64,000 nucleotides of DNA, from assembly GCA_900112325.1 (NCBI GenBank), contig FOLJ01000001.1, positions 62,001 through 126,000 on the forward strand, read 5' to 3'. Numbering within the stretch: position 1 is the first letter of the stretch; each line of letters begins with the position of its first letter. The notes beneath the pieces were generated by a model. That model had not been told where the DNA came from. It made no database searches and worked only from the letters and a program-made list of their open reading frames with translations. A program made the translations under genes and the position numbers. Shown here piece after piece: positions 18,791 to 27,618 of this stretch. The DNA comes from Micromonospora sediminimaris. Its GTDB lineage: Bacteria > Actinomycetota > Actinomycetes > Mycobacteriales > Micromonosporaceae.

Positions 18791-19141
18791 TCAGATCGGG
18801 CGGCGGCCGGCGAAGCCGCAGTCGGCACGGTGGTACCAGCGCACGTCCGAGTCGCCCTCCAGCCAGCACCAGAGCACCTGCCGGCCCTCGCGTTCGCCGG
18901 GAAAGTCGAGCAGCACCGGTGCCACGCTCTTGACCTCGATGCCGTGCTGCTGGATCTCGTCGAGGACCGCGTACAGCCGGGCCTCCAGGCCCTTGACCTC
19001 GGCCCTGCCGCCGAGTGCGCTGAGCCCGTGGCCGGCCAGGTCGGCCTGCAACTCGGCCAGGTCGGCCCGGACCCGGATCAGCTCGTCGATCCGGGGATGC
19101 AGGGTGGCTACCAGATGCCGGGCCTGGGCGAGAGTGAACAC
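18791..19141 (-). CDS. DUF2203 family protein
   Basis: A 116-residue protein of the DUF2203 family, whose function is not established. The N-terminal half is a helical hairpin (VFTLAQARHLVATLHPRIDE and RADLAELQADLAGHG), and the C-terminal half is the conserved VLLDFPGEREGRQVLWCWLEGDSD block followed by YHRADCGFAGRRP, which includes a Cys/His pair. The GTG at 19141 was chosen because family members usually begin directly with the FTL segment and a CATACT box lies about six bases upstream, suggesting a leaderless message. An ATG at 19168 would add nine residues. The two acetyltransferase genes follow downstream on the same strand. Confidence 0.7.
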   Translation of the reverse strand: MFTLAQARHLVATLHPRIDELIRVRADLAELQADLAGHGLSALGGRAEVKGLEARLYAVLDEIQQHGIEVKSVAPVLLDFPGEREGRQVLWCWLEGDSDVRWYHRADCGFAGRRPI

Positions 19142-19327
19142 CGCGCCAGTATGCGCCACCCCGATCACCGGAACGACCCGGCACCGCTGAACTGACCGCC
19201 GTGGTGTCCGCGCCCGCTACCGTCCCGAGCCGGCCAACCACCCGTCACCGCACGAGACGCCGCATTTCGCGCCCTCAACTCGACCGGGATACCGCCACTT
19301 ACCGCAACCCGCGCCGCCAGCGCGGCC

Positions 19328-19403
19328 CGGGGCGGGGCGGGCGGGGCCGGGCCGGGGCGGGCGGGGCCGGGGCGGGGCCGGGGCGGGGGCGGGGGCCGGG
19401 AGG
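19328..19403 (+). repeat. G-rich low-complexity tract
   Basis: About 75 bases made almost only of G runs of three to five separated by one or two C residues. It satisfies the pattern for multiple G-quadruplexes on the plus strand. It lies just after the proC stop (proC reads on the minus strand, so the message is C-rich here) and before the DUF2203 gene. Confidence 0.8.
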
Positions 19404-19421
19404 ACGCGGGTGGGGTGGGTG

Positions 19422-20240
19422 CTACTCGGCTTGGGCGGCTAGTTCGCGGGCGCGGTCGCGGGCGGCCTCCAGGGCCGCCAGCAGGGCGGCGCGTACGCCG
19501 TGGTTCTCCAACTCGCGGACGGCGGAGATGGTGGTGCCGGCGGGCGAGGTGACCGCCTCGCGCAGCTTCACCGGATGCTCGCCGGAGTCGCGCAGCATCA
19601 CCGCCGAGCCGATCGCGGTCTGCACGATCAGGTCGTGCGCCACCTGACGGGGCAGGCCGAGCAGGATGCCGGCGTCGGTCATCGCCTCGACCAGCAGGTA
19701 GAAGTAGGCCGGGCCGGAGCCGGACAGCGCCGTCACCGCGTCCTGCTGCGTCTCGGGCACCCGGATCGTCGCGCCGAGCGGCTTGAACATCTCCTCGGCC
19801 AGTGCCAGGTGCTCGCCGGTGGCGTACGCGCCGGCCGAGATCGCGGTCATCGCCTGGTCCACCAGAGCGGGGGTGTTGGTCATCACCCGCACCACGGGGG
19901 TGCCCTCGGGCAGCCGACGGCTGAAGAAGCTGCTGGGCAGGCCGGCGCAGAGCGAGATCAGCAGTTTGCCGGGCGGCACCTTGGGCCCGATCTCGTCCAG
20001 CAGCGCGGCGGCGTCCTGCGGTTTCACCGAGACGGCCAGCACCTCGGCCTCGTCCACGGCGGTGAGGTTGTCCACCACCCGTACGCCGTAGCGGGCGGCC
20101 AGTTCCTCGGCGCGGGCCGGGCGGCGGGCGGTGGCCAGCAGCCGGTCCACCGGCCAGCCGGACCGCAGCAGCCCGGAGAGCATCAGCTCGCCGATCTTGC
20201 CCGCGCCGATCACCGCGACCGTGTGCACCCCGGCTGACAC
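19422..20240 (-). CDS. proC: Pyrroline-5-carboxylate reductase
   Basis: A 272-residue cytosolic enzyme performing the last step of proline synthesis, NAD(P)H reduction of 1-pyrroline-5-carboxylate. The N-terminal Rossmann motif is VAVIGAGKIGELMLSGLL. The middle has the family segments VSVKPQDAAALLDEIG and SLCAGLPSSFFSRRLP with RVMTNTPALV. The C-terminal dimerisation and substrate region shows TALSGSGPAYFYLLVEAMTD and the signature VTSPAGTTISAVRELE. The start is a GTG. The C-terminus is Ala/Arg-rich. Production of proline fits the osmolyte transporter nearby only loosely. A G-rich tract lies just past the stop. Confidence 0.95.
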   Translation of the reverse strand: MSAGVHTVAVIGAGKIGELMLSGLLRSGWPVDRLLATARRPARAEELAARYGVRVVDNLTAVDEAEVLAVSVKPQDAAALLDEIGPKVPPGKLLISLCAGLPSSFFSRRLPEGTPVVRVMTNTPALVDQAMTAISAGAYATGEHLALAEEMFKPLGATIRVPETQQDAVTALSGSGPAYFYLLVEAMTDAGILLGLPRQVAHDLIVQTAIGSAVMLRDSGEHPVKLREAVTSPAGTTISAVRELENHGVRAALLAALEAARDRARELAAQAE

Positions 20241-20310
20241 CTGGCGTACCCCCTTCGTGGGCCGACGTCGCGGCGGGCCCGACGGCCCGACCGCGACGCC
20301 GGAACGACGA

Positions 20311-21339
20311 TCAGCTACCGAAGAAGACCTCGGCCTCGGCGTACCGCTCCAGCGGAACGGTCTTCAGCTCGGCGGTGGCGTCAGCGAGCGGGACGCGGAC
20401 GATGTTGGTGCTCTGCATCGCGACCATCTTGCCCCAGTCGCCCTCGTGGGCGGCGTCGATGGCCTGCAGGCCCAGCCGGGTGGCGAGCACCCGGTCGAAC
20501 GCGGTGGGGGTGCCGCCGCGCTGGATGTGGCCGAGCACGACCGTGCGGGCCTCCTTGCCGGTCTTGGCCTCCAGCTGCTCGGCCAGCCACTGGCCGATGC
20601 CGCCGAGCCGCACGTGCCCGAACGCGTCCAGCTCCTGGTTCTGCAGGACCATCTGGCCCTCCAGCGGCTGGGCGCCCTCGGCGACCACGACGATCGGGGC
20701 GTACTGGTGCTGGAAGCGCTTCTCGACGTAGCCGGCGACCTGCTCGACGTCGAAGTTCCGCTCGGGGAGCAGGATCACGTTGGCGCCGCCGGCCAGGCCG
20801 GCGTGCAGGGCGATCCAGCCGGCGTGCCGGCCCATCACCTCGACCACCAGGGTGCGGTGGTGGCTCTCGGCGGTGGTGTGCAGCCTGTCGATCGCCTCCA
20901 TGGCGATGTTGACGGCGGTGTCGAAGCCGAACGTGTAGTCGGTCGCGCCGAGGTCGTTGTCGATGGTCTTCGGCACGCCGATGACGTTGACGCCCAGTTC
21001 GTGGAGCTTGGTGGCGACACCGAGGGTGTCCTCACCGCCGATGGCGATCAGGGCGTCGACACCCTGCGCCGCCAGGTTGTCCTTGATCCGCTCGACGCCG
21101 TTCTCGATCTTGAAGGGGTTGGTCCGGGAGGAGCCGAGGATCGTGCCGCCACGGGGCAGGATGCCGCGGACCTCCGCGATGCCGAGCGGGCGGGACAGCC
21201 CCTCGAGCGGACCCTTCCAACCGTCCTGGAAGCCTACGAACTCGTGGCCGTAGCTGGCGACGCCCTTACGGACCACCGCCCGGATGACCGCGTTGAGACC
21301 CGGGCAGTCGCCGCCGCCGGTGAGCACGCCGATACGCAT
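20311..21339 (-). CDS. pfkA: 6-phosphofructokinase, probably PPi-dependent type
   Basis: A 342-residue cytosolic phosphofructokinase of the short actinobacterial group III. Motifs: GGGDCPGLNAVIRAVV at residue 8, IGGEDTLGVATKL near 102, the catalytic region PKTIDNDL near 124-131, MGRHAGWIALH near 170 and RGGTPTAFDRVL near 265. In PfkA numbering, Asp at the GGED position and Lys before TIDND are the residues reported for pyrophosphate-dependent members such as the Amycolatopsis enzyme, whereas ATP enzymes have Gly there. I infer PPi as phosphoryl donor and a reversible glycolytic step. A strong AGGAGG precedes the ATG. It is upstream of proC on the same strand. Confidence 0.93.
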   Translation of the reverse strand: MRIGVLTGGGDCPGLNAVIRAVVRKGVASYGHEFVGFQDGWKGPLEGLSRPLGIAEVRGILPRGGTILGSSRTNPFKIENGVERIKDNLAAQGVDALIAIGGEDTLGVATKLHELGVNVIGVPKTIDNDLGATDYTFGFDTAVNIAMEAIDRLHTTAESHHRTLVVEVMGRHAGWIALHAGLAGGANVILLPERNFDVEQVAGYVEKRFQHQYAPIVVVAEGAQPLEGQMVLQNQELDAFGHVRLGGIGQWLAEQLEAKTGKEARTVVLGHIQRGGTPTAFDRVLATRLGLQAIDAAHEGDWGKMVAMQSTNIVRVPLADATAELKTVPLERYAEAEVFFGS

Positions 21340-21496
21340 GATCTGCTCATCCTCCTGGGGAGCATCTGGTCAAGCCCGATCAAGCCCCAGGATATGTGTC
21401 AGCGCGGACCCTCGGCACCGTTGCCGGCCCGGGGCGGGCCGTCCCTACGAACTGTAGTCGCCGCTCGGTACGGCCCACACCGCGCCCCGCTACCGG

Positions 21497-21991
21497 TCAG
21501 TAGCCGTCCTCCCGGTGATCGGCCGAAGACCCACCGCTGGACGCTGCGCCGACCGGGCCGATCAGCTCGACCTGACCACCCCGGGCGTCCCAGCACCGCA
21601 CGGCCGTGGGGTGCACGGCGATCAGTGTGAGCCCCGCCGTGGCCGGACCGTCCGGAAACCACGGGGCCAGTCCGGGGTGCCACAGCCGCTCGGCGCGTGC
21701 CTGGTCAGGGTCGTCCCGGGCGCTGCCGGTGATCGAGGCCCAGACCTGCGCCTGCGGGTCGTGCAGGCTCAGCTCGACCTCCGGGTTGACCCGCGCCTGC
21801 CGGGCGGTCGCCGAGCCCGCGTACGCGAAGAACCACAGCTGCCCGTCGAATTCCGTCCGTTGCAGCGTCATCGGCCGGCCCACCAGCCGACCATCGAGGG
21901 AGATGGTGGTCAGGGTGCAGATCCGCGCGGCCCGGATCAGCTCGGTGATCCGTCTCCGGGCCTGCCGGCCGCCGATCACCCCGCCGCTCAC
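21497..21991 (-). CDS. Pyridoxamine-phosphate-oxidase-like FMN-binding protein
   Basis: A 164-residue split-barrel protein of the PNPOx-like general stress type. ICTLTTISLDGRLVGRPMTL is the typical first strand pair, QLWFFAYAGSATARQARVNP the flavin-side region, and VELSLHDPQAQVWASITGSA the core barrel. Such proteins bind FMN, F420 or haem and reduce or detoxify small molecules; the exact cofactor is not readable. The GTG at 21991 has a GGGGAG seven bases upstream and is preferred over the GTG at 22009. The C-terminus is a flexible Gly/Ser-rich tail. It lies between pfkA and the exoribonuclease gene, reading the same way. Confidence 0.8.
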   Translation of the reverse strand: MSGGVIGGRQARRRITELIRAARICTLTTISLDGRLVGRPMTLQRTEFDGQLWFFAYAGSATARQARVNPEVELSLHDPQAQVWASITGSARDDPDQARAERLWHPGLAPWFPDGPATAGLTLIAVHPTAVRCWDARGGQVELIGPVGAASSGGSSADHREDGY

Positions 21992-22096
21992 GTCGACACT
22001 CCCCTGCACCTGCCCACGCCGGCACTCCCTCGCCTCGGCCCGTCGGCGAACCCGGTGCCCGGGACAGCACGGGTCAAACCACCGAAATACCGAATC

Positions 22097-22594
22097 TCAC
22101 GAACCGGTCATCGCCCGCCACCGGGCCAGGTTGTGCCGGGCGTCGACAAGCGCGTCGTGCCGGGCCGCCGCGGCGTTCGGCAGCGGAGGCCGACCCCGCT
22201 CGTCCCACAGCTGCCGCAGCTCCTTGGTGTACCGGGGGATCTCCCGGGGCAGCGCCGGCATCGCACCCCACAGCTGCGCCAGGGCCACATGGTCGTACGC
22301 CGCGTACCAGGCCCACAGTTCCACCTCCTCGCCAGGGCGGCCCCGGATCGGCTCGACGAGGAACTCGTACAGGTCATCGCGGATGCGCTCGCGGGACCGC
22401 CACGCCCGGTCTGCCGGGGAGGGCAGCTTGTCCAAAACGTTGCGACGTACCCAGGGCACCGCCCGGGACGCGTCGAACTCGGTGGAGACCGCGTAGAACT
22501 CGCGGCCGTGCTCGTCGACGACGCCGATCGAGACCAGTTCGACGGTCCGGCCGTCCTCGATGAACTCGCAGTCGTAGAAGTAGCGGTAGGCCAT
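22097..22594 (-). CDS. 3'-5' exoribonuclease of the Rv2179c family
   Basis: A 165-residue DEDDh-type nuclease. YFYDCEFIEDG at the N-terminus provides the first Asp-x-Glu pair, YAAYDHVALAQLWG near residue 90 the second Asp, and RHDALVDARHNLARW near 150 the catalytic His and last Asp. M. tuberculosis Rv2179c, the founding member, is a 3'-5' exoribonuclease that stacks adenine and lies beside aroG as this gene nearly does here. It probably trims RNA 3' ends. The ATG at 22594 has a GAGG about nine bases upstream, while the ATG at 22603 sits on that site and is unlikely. Confidence 0.9.
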   Translation of the reverse strand: MAYRYFYDCEFIEDGRTVELVSIGVVDEHGREFYAVSTEFDASRAVPWVRRNVLDKLPSPADRAWRSRERIRDDLYEFLVEPIRGRPGEEVELWAWYAAYDHVALAQLWGAMPALPREIPRYTKELRQLWDERGRPPLPNAAAARHDALVDARHNLARWRAMTGS

Positions 22595-22857
22595 CGTGAC
22601 CATCCTCGCGGACGGTCACCGCGGCCCGTTCATCGGGTCGCCGACACCGGGAGCGCTTCCACGGTCCGCCGGGAGGTCACGCCCCAGCTCGAACCGGTCA
22701 CGGAAGTGATTTGAGGGGTGTACAGCACGCGACGGGACCGTCATGATCTGATGTGTTACCGCTGCCGGACGCCGCACGGGTGTCGGATCACCTCGTCAGG
22801 GCCGCCAGGCTCACCCGGTGAGCGAGTTGGGGTCCTTGACCGGGGAGGGGTGGGGCC

Positions 22858-23550
22858 GTGGAGATGCGCCTGCCGGAGCCGGGCGACGCGCTCACCGGCG
22901 TCGACATGTTCGCCGGGCTGGAGCCGGAGGTACGCCAACGGGTGGTCGCCGCAGCGGTGCCCCGGACGTACCGCAAGGGTCAGCTGCTGTTCGTGGAGAA
23001 CGACCCGGGCGAGTCGCTGATCATCCTCCGGCGGGGAGCGGTGGCCGTGTTCCGGACCGCGCCCACCGGTGAACGGGCGATCCTGACCGTGATGCGTCCG
23101 CCGGACGTGCTCGGTGAGGTCTCCCTGCTGGACGCCTCGACCCGGTCGACCTCGGCCGAGGCGATCGAGGACACTGCCGCGCTGGCGTTGTCCCGGCCGG
23201 CGTTCATGGAGCTGGTGCACTCGAACGCGCGCATCCTCGACGCGGTGATGCGGTCCCTCGGTGCGTTGATCCGTCGGCTGACCGAGCAGAACGCCGACCA
23301 CGTCTTCCTCGACCTGCCCGGTCGGGTGGCCAAGACGCTGGTCCGGCTCGCCGGCGAAAGCCAGGCTCCGATGATCACCATCGAGCTGAACCAGAGCCAG
23401 CTCGCCGAGATGGCCGGCGGCTCCCGGCAGAGCGTCAACCAGGCGATCGGCTCGTTCGCCAACCGGGGATGGCTGCGTACCGAGGGTCGCCGGATCGTGG
23501 TCACCGACGTGCCCGCGCTGCGCCGCCGCGCCGGCATGAACGAGCGCTGA
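22858..23550 (+). CDS. Crp/Fnr family transcription regulator
   Basis: A 230-residue cytosolic regulator. An N-terminal cyclic-nucleotide-binding barrel covers about residues 12-130: MFAGLEPEVRQRVV, the turn NDPGESLIILRRGAVAVFR, and a phosphate-binding cassette GEVSLLDASTRSTSAEA that keeps the Glu and the Arg-Ser of cAMP-binding CRP. A dimer helix follows, then a winged HTH (QSQLAEMAGGSRQSVNQAIG) near 175-200. It may respond to cAMP or another nucleotide. The GTG start follows a GGGAGGGG ribosome-binding site by about eight bases. A perfect 18-base hairpin terminates the gene, and a small gene converges from the other side. Confidence 0.9.
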   Translation: MEMRLPEPGDALTGVDMFAGLEPEVRQRVVAAAVPRTYRKGQLLFVENDPGESLIILRRGAVAVFRTAPTGERAILTVMRPPDVLGEVSLLDASTRSTSAEAIEDTAALALSRPAFMELVHSNARILDAVMRSLGALIRRLTEQNADHVFLDLPGRVAKTLVRLAGESQAPMITIELNQSQLAEMAGGSRQSVNQAIGSFANRGWLRTEGRRIVVTDVPALRRRAGMNER

Positions 23551-23573
23551 GCGGCCCCCGCGCGGACGACAAT

Positions 23574-23613
23574 GCGGGCGGGGGCCGGGACGAACGTCCC
23601 GGCCCCCGCCCGC
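23574..23613. terminator. Strong bidirectional terminator hairpin
   Basis: Perfect 18-base arms (23574-23591 and 23596-23613) with a four-base loop GAAC lie between the convergent Crp-type gene and the small gene at 23624. Confidence 0.85.
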
Positions 23614-23623
23614 AGCTGTGCGG

Positions 23624-23833
23624 TCAGGGCTTGGTGCTGCCCGGCCCGACCCATTCGGTGTCACCCGGTCCGACCCAGTCCGTACCGTCCTTGCCACCGC
23701 CGGGCACCTCGCCGACGATTCCCTGCGCCTGCAACTGGGCGAGGGTGGCGGCGTCCACGTCCACCGAGTCACCCGCGGCGTGGGCGACCCCGTTACCGTC
23801 GGTCCAGTCGCTCTTCAGCATCACGTACACCAT
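23624..23833 (-). CDS. Small acidic protein of unknown function
   Basis: A 69-residue protein starting MVYVMLKSDWTDGNG with an AGGGGGA ribosome-binding site upstream of the ATG. A compact N-terminal half (AHAAGDSVDVDAATLAQLQAQ) resembles short head-fibre or SH3-like sequences found in phage and actinobacterial small proteins: a strand-rich unit in which a property such as AGDSVDVD is followed by a helix TLAQLQAQGIV. The C-terminus has a short repeat with DWVGPGDTEWVGPG and ends STKP. Its own ribosome-binding site and a terminator at its 3' end support a real gene. Function and partners are unknown; no phage genes lie nearby. Confidence 0.65.
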   Translation of the reverse strand: MVYVMLKSDWTDGNGVAHAAGDSVDVDAATLAQLQAQGIVGEVPGGGKDGTDWVGPGDTEWVGPGSTKP

Positions 23834-24000
23834 GGAGCTGTCCCCCTGATCAGCGGTCGACGAATCGGCTGCCTGAATCTAGCCGTTCCGGAGCGCGCTG
23901 AGCTGCCCGGCTGAGTGTCCACAAACCAACAGCCCGGTACCCGACAGTGCATCGGAGGGCGATACTCGATGCTGCGCCCCGGGGCGTCGGGGGCCTGCCA

Positions 24001-27000
24001 GTGGAGGGTGTCATCGCCGCGCAGTGTGACCGCTGTGGACGTACCGCCGCCGAGGGCGACCGCTTCTGCGGTGGCTGCGGCGCGGAACTCGGTGCCGTCT
24101 GCCCGCACTGCCTGCGCCCCCTCGCGCCGGACGTGGCCTTCTGCACCTCCTGCGGGTCGCCCCGCGCCGGCACAGACCGGCCGGCGACCATCAACCAGGA
24201 GGATCGCCGCCGGGTCAGTGTGCTCTTCGTCGACCTGATCGACTTCACCCCGTACGTCGAGCGGGCCGACCCGGAGCTGGTCCGCGGCATGCAGACCGGC
24301 TTCTTCTCCGCCGCCCGTCGGGTGGTCGGCCAGTACGGCGGGGTGGTGGAGAAGTACATAGGTGATGCGGTGATGGCGCTGTTCGGTGCGCCGATTGCCA
24401 CCGAGACCGACGCGTTGCGGTGTGTCCGGGCCGGGCTGGAGTTGCAGCGGGTGCTGACCCGGTTCACTCCCACCGGCACCGACGGGCTGCGCTTCCGGGT
24501 CGGGGTGGCGACCGGGGAGGCGCTTGTCGACGTGGCCGCCGCCCGCGACGGCGGGCAGGCGATCGTGGCCGGTGACGTGGTCAACACCGCCTCCCGGTTG
24601 CAGTCGGCGGCGCCGCCCGGCGGGGTGCTTGTCGACGGTGCCACGCACGCGCTGACCCGGGACACCATCCGGTACGACGAGCAGCCCCCGGTCACCCTGC
24701 GCGGCCGGTCCGCACCGACCGAGGTGTGGCTGGCCCGGTCCGCGGTACGCCAGCAGCCCACCGACCGGGAGCCGGACACGACCCCACTGATCGACCGGGA
24801 ACACGAGCTGGGCATGCTGGTCAACGCCCTGCACCGCAGCCTGCGCGACCGTCGGCCCCAGGTGGTGACCGTCTTCGGCCGGGCCGGCATCGGCAAGAGC
24901 CGACTGGTCCGTGAGCTGCACCGGCACACCGGCCGGCTGGTGGACGAGCCACTGACCTGGCGGATCGGCCGGTGCCCGCCGTTCGGTGAGAACGTCACGT
25001 TCGCCGCGCTGGCCGACATCGTCAAGGCCGAGGCGGGCATCCTCGACACCGATCCCGCGGCCAGCGCCGCGCAACGGCTGGCCACCGCCGTGGGCGAACT
25101 GGTCGGCGTCGCCGAGCGGGACCGGGTGGCCGACGCGCTGCGACCGCTGGTCGGGCTGGCCGGCACCCCGCTGCCGGCCGAGGAGGCGGAGTCGGCGTGG
25201 CGACGGTTCCTGCTGGCCCTCGCCGCCCGCCGCCCCACCGTGCTGGTCTTCGAGGACCTGCACTGGGCCGACGACGCGATGCTGCGCTTCGTGGAACTGC
25301 TGGGCGCGGCGGCCCGGGACGTACCGCTGCTGCTGCTGTGCACCGCCCGTCCCGAACTTGTCGACCGGGATCCGAGCTGGGCCGGGACGATCACCGGCTC
25401 GGTCACCATCGCCCTGCCGCCGCTGCGGGACACCGGCATCGCCGCGTTGTACGCGCACATGTTCGGCCAGGCCGCGTTCTCCGCCGACCTGCTGACCCCG
25501 CTGATCGAGGTGGCCGGCGGCAACCCGCTCTACGCCCACGAGTACGTCCGGATGCTGATCGAGCAGGGGGCGCTGCGGCAGTCCGGGCGTGGCTGGTCGT
25601 TGGAGAAGCACCTGGACCTGCCGATGCCGGAGAGCGTGCACGCGGTCATCGCCAACCGGGTCGACCTGCTCGACGCGAAGGACCGGGCGGTGCTGCTGGC
25701 CGCCGCGGTCGTCGGGGTGCAGTTCTGGCCAGGTGCGGTGGCCGCCGCCGTCGGGCAGCCGGTCGAGTCCGTCGAGCGTGCCCTGCGCCGGCTGGAGCAG
25801 CGGGACTTCGTCCACGAGCAGGCCGCCTCCACGATGGCCGGTCAGCCGGAGTACCGCTTCCGGCACGTCCTGGTCCGCGACGTGTGCTACCAGCGGCTGC
25901 CTCGTACCGAGCGGGTGGCCCGGCACGAACGCACCGCCGACTGGCTGGACACGCTGTCGCAGAGCCGGGACACCGACCTGGCCGAGGTGCTGGCCCACCA
26001 CCGCTGGGCGGCGCACGAGATCGCCCGTTCGCTGGGCATGGAGACCCTCCGCTACGCCGCGCCGGCCCGGGCCGCGCTGCACCGGGCGGCGCGCCGGGCG
26101 TACGCGCTGCACGGGCTGGACGCCGCCGCCAGCCACGCCGCCCGGGCGCTCGGCCTGGCCGACGACTCCGATCCGGTGGGCCGGCTGCAGCTGGAGCTGC
26201 TCAGCACCGAGATCTCGTTCCACCGCGACGGCAACGCCTTCCTCTCCAGCGGCGGGCCGGAGCAGGTGCAGGCGCTCGCCGAGCGGCTGCTCGCGTACGG
26301 CGACGAGGCGTGCGCGGCGCGGGCCTGGACACTGCTCGGCCAGGCCGCGTGGCTGCGGGCCGACCGGCCGGCGGCGCTGGCCTGCCTGGACCGGGCGGTA
26401 CGGCTGTTCGAGCCGCTGCCGGACAGCCCGCAGAAGGCCGACGCCTTCGCCGAGTTGGGGCGGCTGCACATGCTCAACTACGAGCGTGACCCGGCCGTGG
26501 CGGCGGCGGACACGGCAGCGGAGATCGGCGAACGACTCGGGCTGACCGAGACCCGCACCAACGCCCGGATCACCGCAGCCACCGCCCGTTACCAGGCCGG
26601 CGACCGCGCCGGGCTCGACGAGTTGTACAGCATCGTCGAGTTCAGCCGGGCCGGTCAGTTGCTCGCGCTGCCTCGGGCGACCCAGAACCTCGCCTACGCC
26701 GTCTGCGAGGAGGGCGACTGGGTGCGTTCCAACGCCCTGCTCTCGGCGGTGCCGGCCCGCACCGCGAGCGGGCAGACCCTGACCACCAGCTACTCAAGCG
26801 AGGCGATGCGGGCCTGGTTCGAGGGGGACTTCGGCCGGCTGCTCGCCGCCGCCGAGGCGTTCGTGGACACCCCGACCGGCAGCTGGGACATGCAGGTACG
26901 CGGCCTGCGGTCGTGCCTGCTGGTGCTGCGTGGCCGGCCGGTGCCGCCGGGCCCACCCGCCGACGGGGCGCCGACCGGGACACCACCACGCGACGACGTG

Positions 27001-27564
27001 GCCGCCGCGTTGGACATCGCGCGGCGCAGCGGCTTCCACCGGCTGCACTGGACGATGCTCGCGATGGGAGCGTTGTGCCGGGCGGTACAGGGTCGCCTCG
27101 ACGAGGCCGCCGCGCTTGTCGACGAGCTGGCCGAGTCGTGGACCGCGGTACCGGCGCTGGCCAGCGGCGAGTGGATCGCCGCGGCCAGCTGGGCGGCGTG
27201 CCTCACCGGACGCAAGCCCGCCGCCCGGATACGCGCCATGCTGGACCAGGTCGGTCACCGTACGCCGTGGTCCGAGGCGGCGCTGCGGACGGTGACCGGC
27301 GCGCTGGCCGGGGCCGACGACAACCACCGGCACGCCGCCGAGCTGCACCTGGCCGCCGCCGAGACCTACGCCGGCATCCCCGACGTCACCGACCGGATGT
27401 TGGCACTGACCTTCGCGGTACGCGAACTGACCTGCGCCGGTGACCTCGCGGCGGCCGACGCGCCCCTGGCCGAGCTGCGCGCCTTCGCCCACCGCAACGG
27501 CGCACCGGGCCTGCTCGCTCTGGCCCAGCCGCCCGCCGACACCGCACAGATCCTCGCCTCCTGA
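24001..27564 (+). CDS. Zinc-ribbon, class III nucleotide cyclase and ATPase regulator (1187 aa)
   Basis: A very large multidomain protein. Residues about 8-50 hold two zinc ribbons (CDRCG...CGGCG and CPHCLRP...CTSCG). About 62-235 form a class III adenylate/guanylate cyclase domain with both metal-binding Asp residues (FVDLIDFT and EKYIGDAVMALFGAP) and the Asn/Arg pair VNTASRLQ, so catalysis looks possible. From about 265 follows a STAND-type ATPase with Walker A GRAGIGKSR and Walker B VLVFEDLHWADD. The remaining approximately 550 residues are helical, TPR-like repeats. The GTG at 24001 was chosen after a GGGGG; it is soluble with no membrane segment. It probably makes a cyclic nucleotide in response to a bound signal; the signal is unknown. 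Confidence 0.88.
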   Translation: MEGVIAAQCDRCGRTAAEGDRFCGGCGAELGAVCPHCLRPLAPDVAFCTSCGSPRAGTDRPATINQEDRRRVSVLFVDLIDFTPYVERADPELVRGMQTGFFSAARRVVGQYGGVVEKYIGDAVMALFGAPIATETDALRCVRAGLELQRVLTRFTPTGTDGLRFRVGVATGEALVDVAAARDGGQAIVAGDVVNTASRLQSAAPPGGVLVDGATHALTRDTIRYDEQPPVTLRGRSAPTEVWLARSAVRQQPTDREPDTTPLIDREHELGMLVNALHRSLRDRRPQVVTVFGRAGIGKSRLVRELHRHTGRLVDEPLTWRIGRCPPFGENVTFAALADIVKAEAGILDTDPAASAAQRLATAVGELVGVAERDRVADALRPLVGLAGTPLPAEEAESAWRRFLLALAARRPTVLVFEDLHWADDAMLRFVELLGAAARDVPLLLLCTARPELVDRDPSWAGTITGSVTIALPPLRDTGIAALYAHMFGQAAFSADLLTPLIEVAGGNPLYAHEYVRMLIEQGALRQSGRGWSLEKHLDLPMPESVHAVIANRVDLLDAKDRAVLLAAAVVGVQFWPGAVAAAVGQPVESVERALRRLEQRDFVHEQAASTMAGQPEYRFRHVLVRDVCYQRLPRTERVARHERTADWLDTLSQSRDTDLAEVLAHHRWAAHEIARSLGMETLRYAAPARAALHRAARRAYALHGLDAAASHAARALGLADDSDPVGRLQLELLSTEISFHRDGNAFLSSGGPEQVQALAERLLAYGDEACAARAWTLLGQAAWLRADRPAALACLDRAVRLFEPLPDSPQKADAFAELGRLHMLNYERDPAVAAADTAAEIGERLGLTETRTNARITAATARYQAGDRAGLDELYSIVEFSRAGQLLALPRATQNLAYAVCEEGDWVRSNALLSAVPARTASGQTLTTSYSSEAMRAWFEGDFGRLLAAAEAFVDTPTGSWDMQVRGLRSCLLVLRGRPVPPGPPADGAPTGTPPRDDVAAALDIARRSGFHRLHWTMLAMGALCRAVQGRLDEAAALVDELAESWTAVPALASGEWIAAASWAACLTGRKPAARIRAMLDQVGHRTPWSEAALRTVTGALAGADDNHRHAAELHLAAAETYAGIPDVTDRMLALTFAVRELTCAGDLAAADAPLAELRAFAHRNGAPGLLALAQPPADTAQILAS

Positions 27565-27618
27565 CCGTCGCCGGCCCACTCGCCTCCCACGTCCGGCCTG
27601 CCGTCTCCGGTGGGCCCC

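Noticed and set aside
19328..19403. Coding frames across the G-rich tract
   Set aside because: They would encode only Gly/Arg/Ala-rich low-complexity sequence.
24726..27579. Opposite-strand frames over the cyclase-ATPase gene
   Set aside because: They mirror the real gene and have Arg/Pro/Gly-rich shadow composition.
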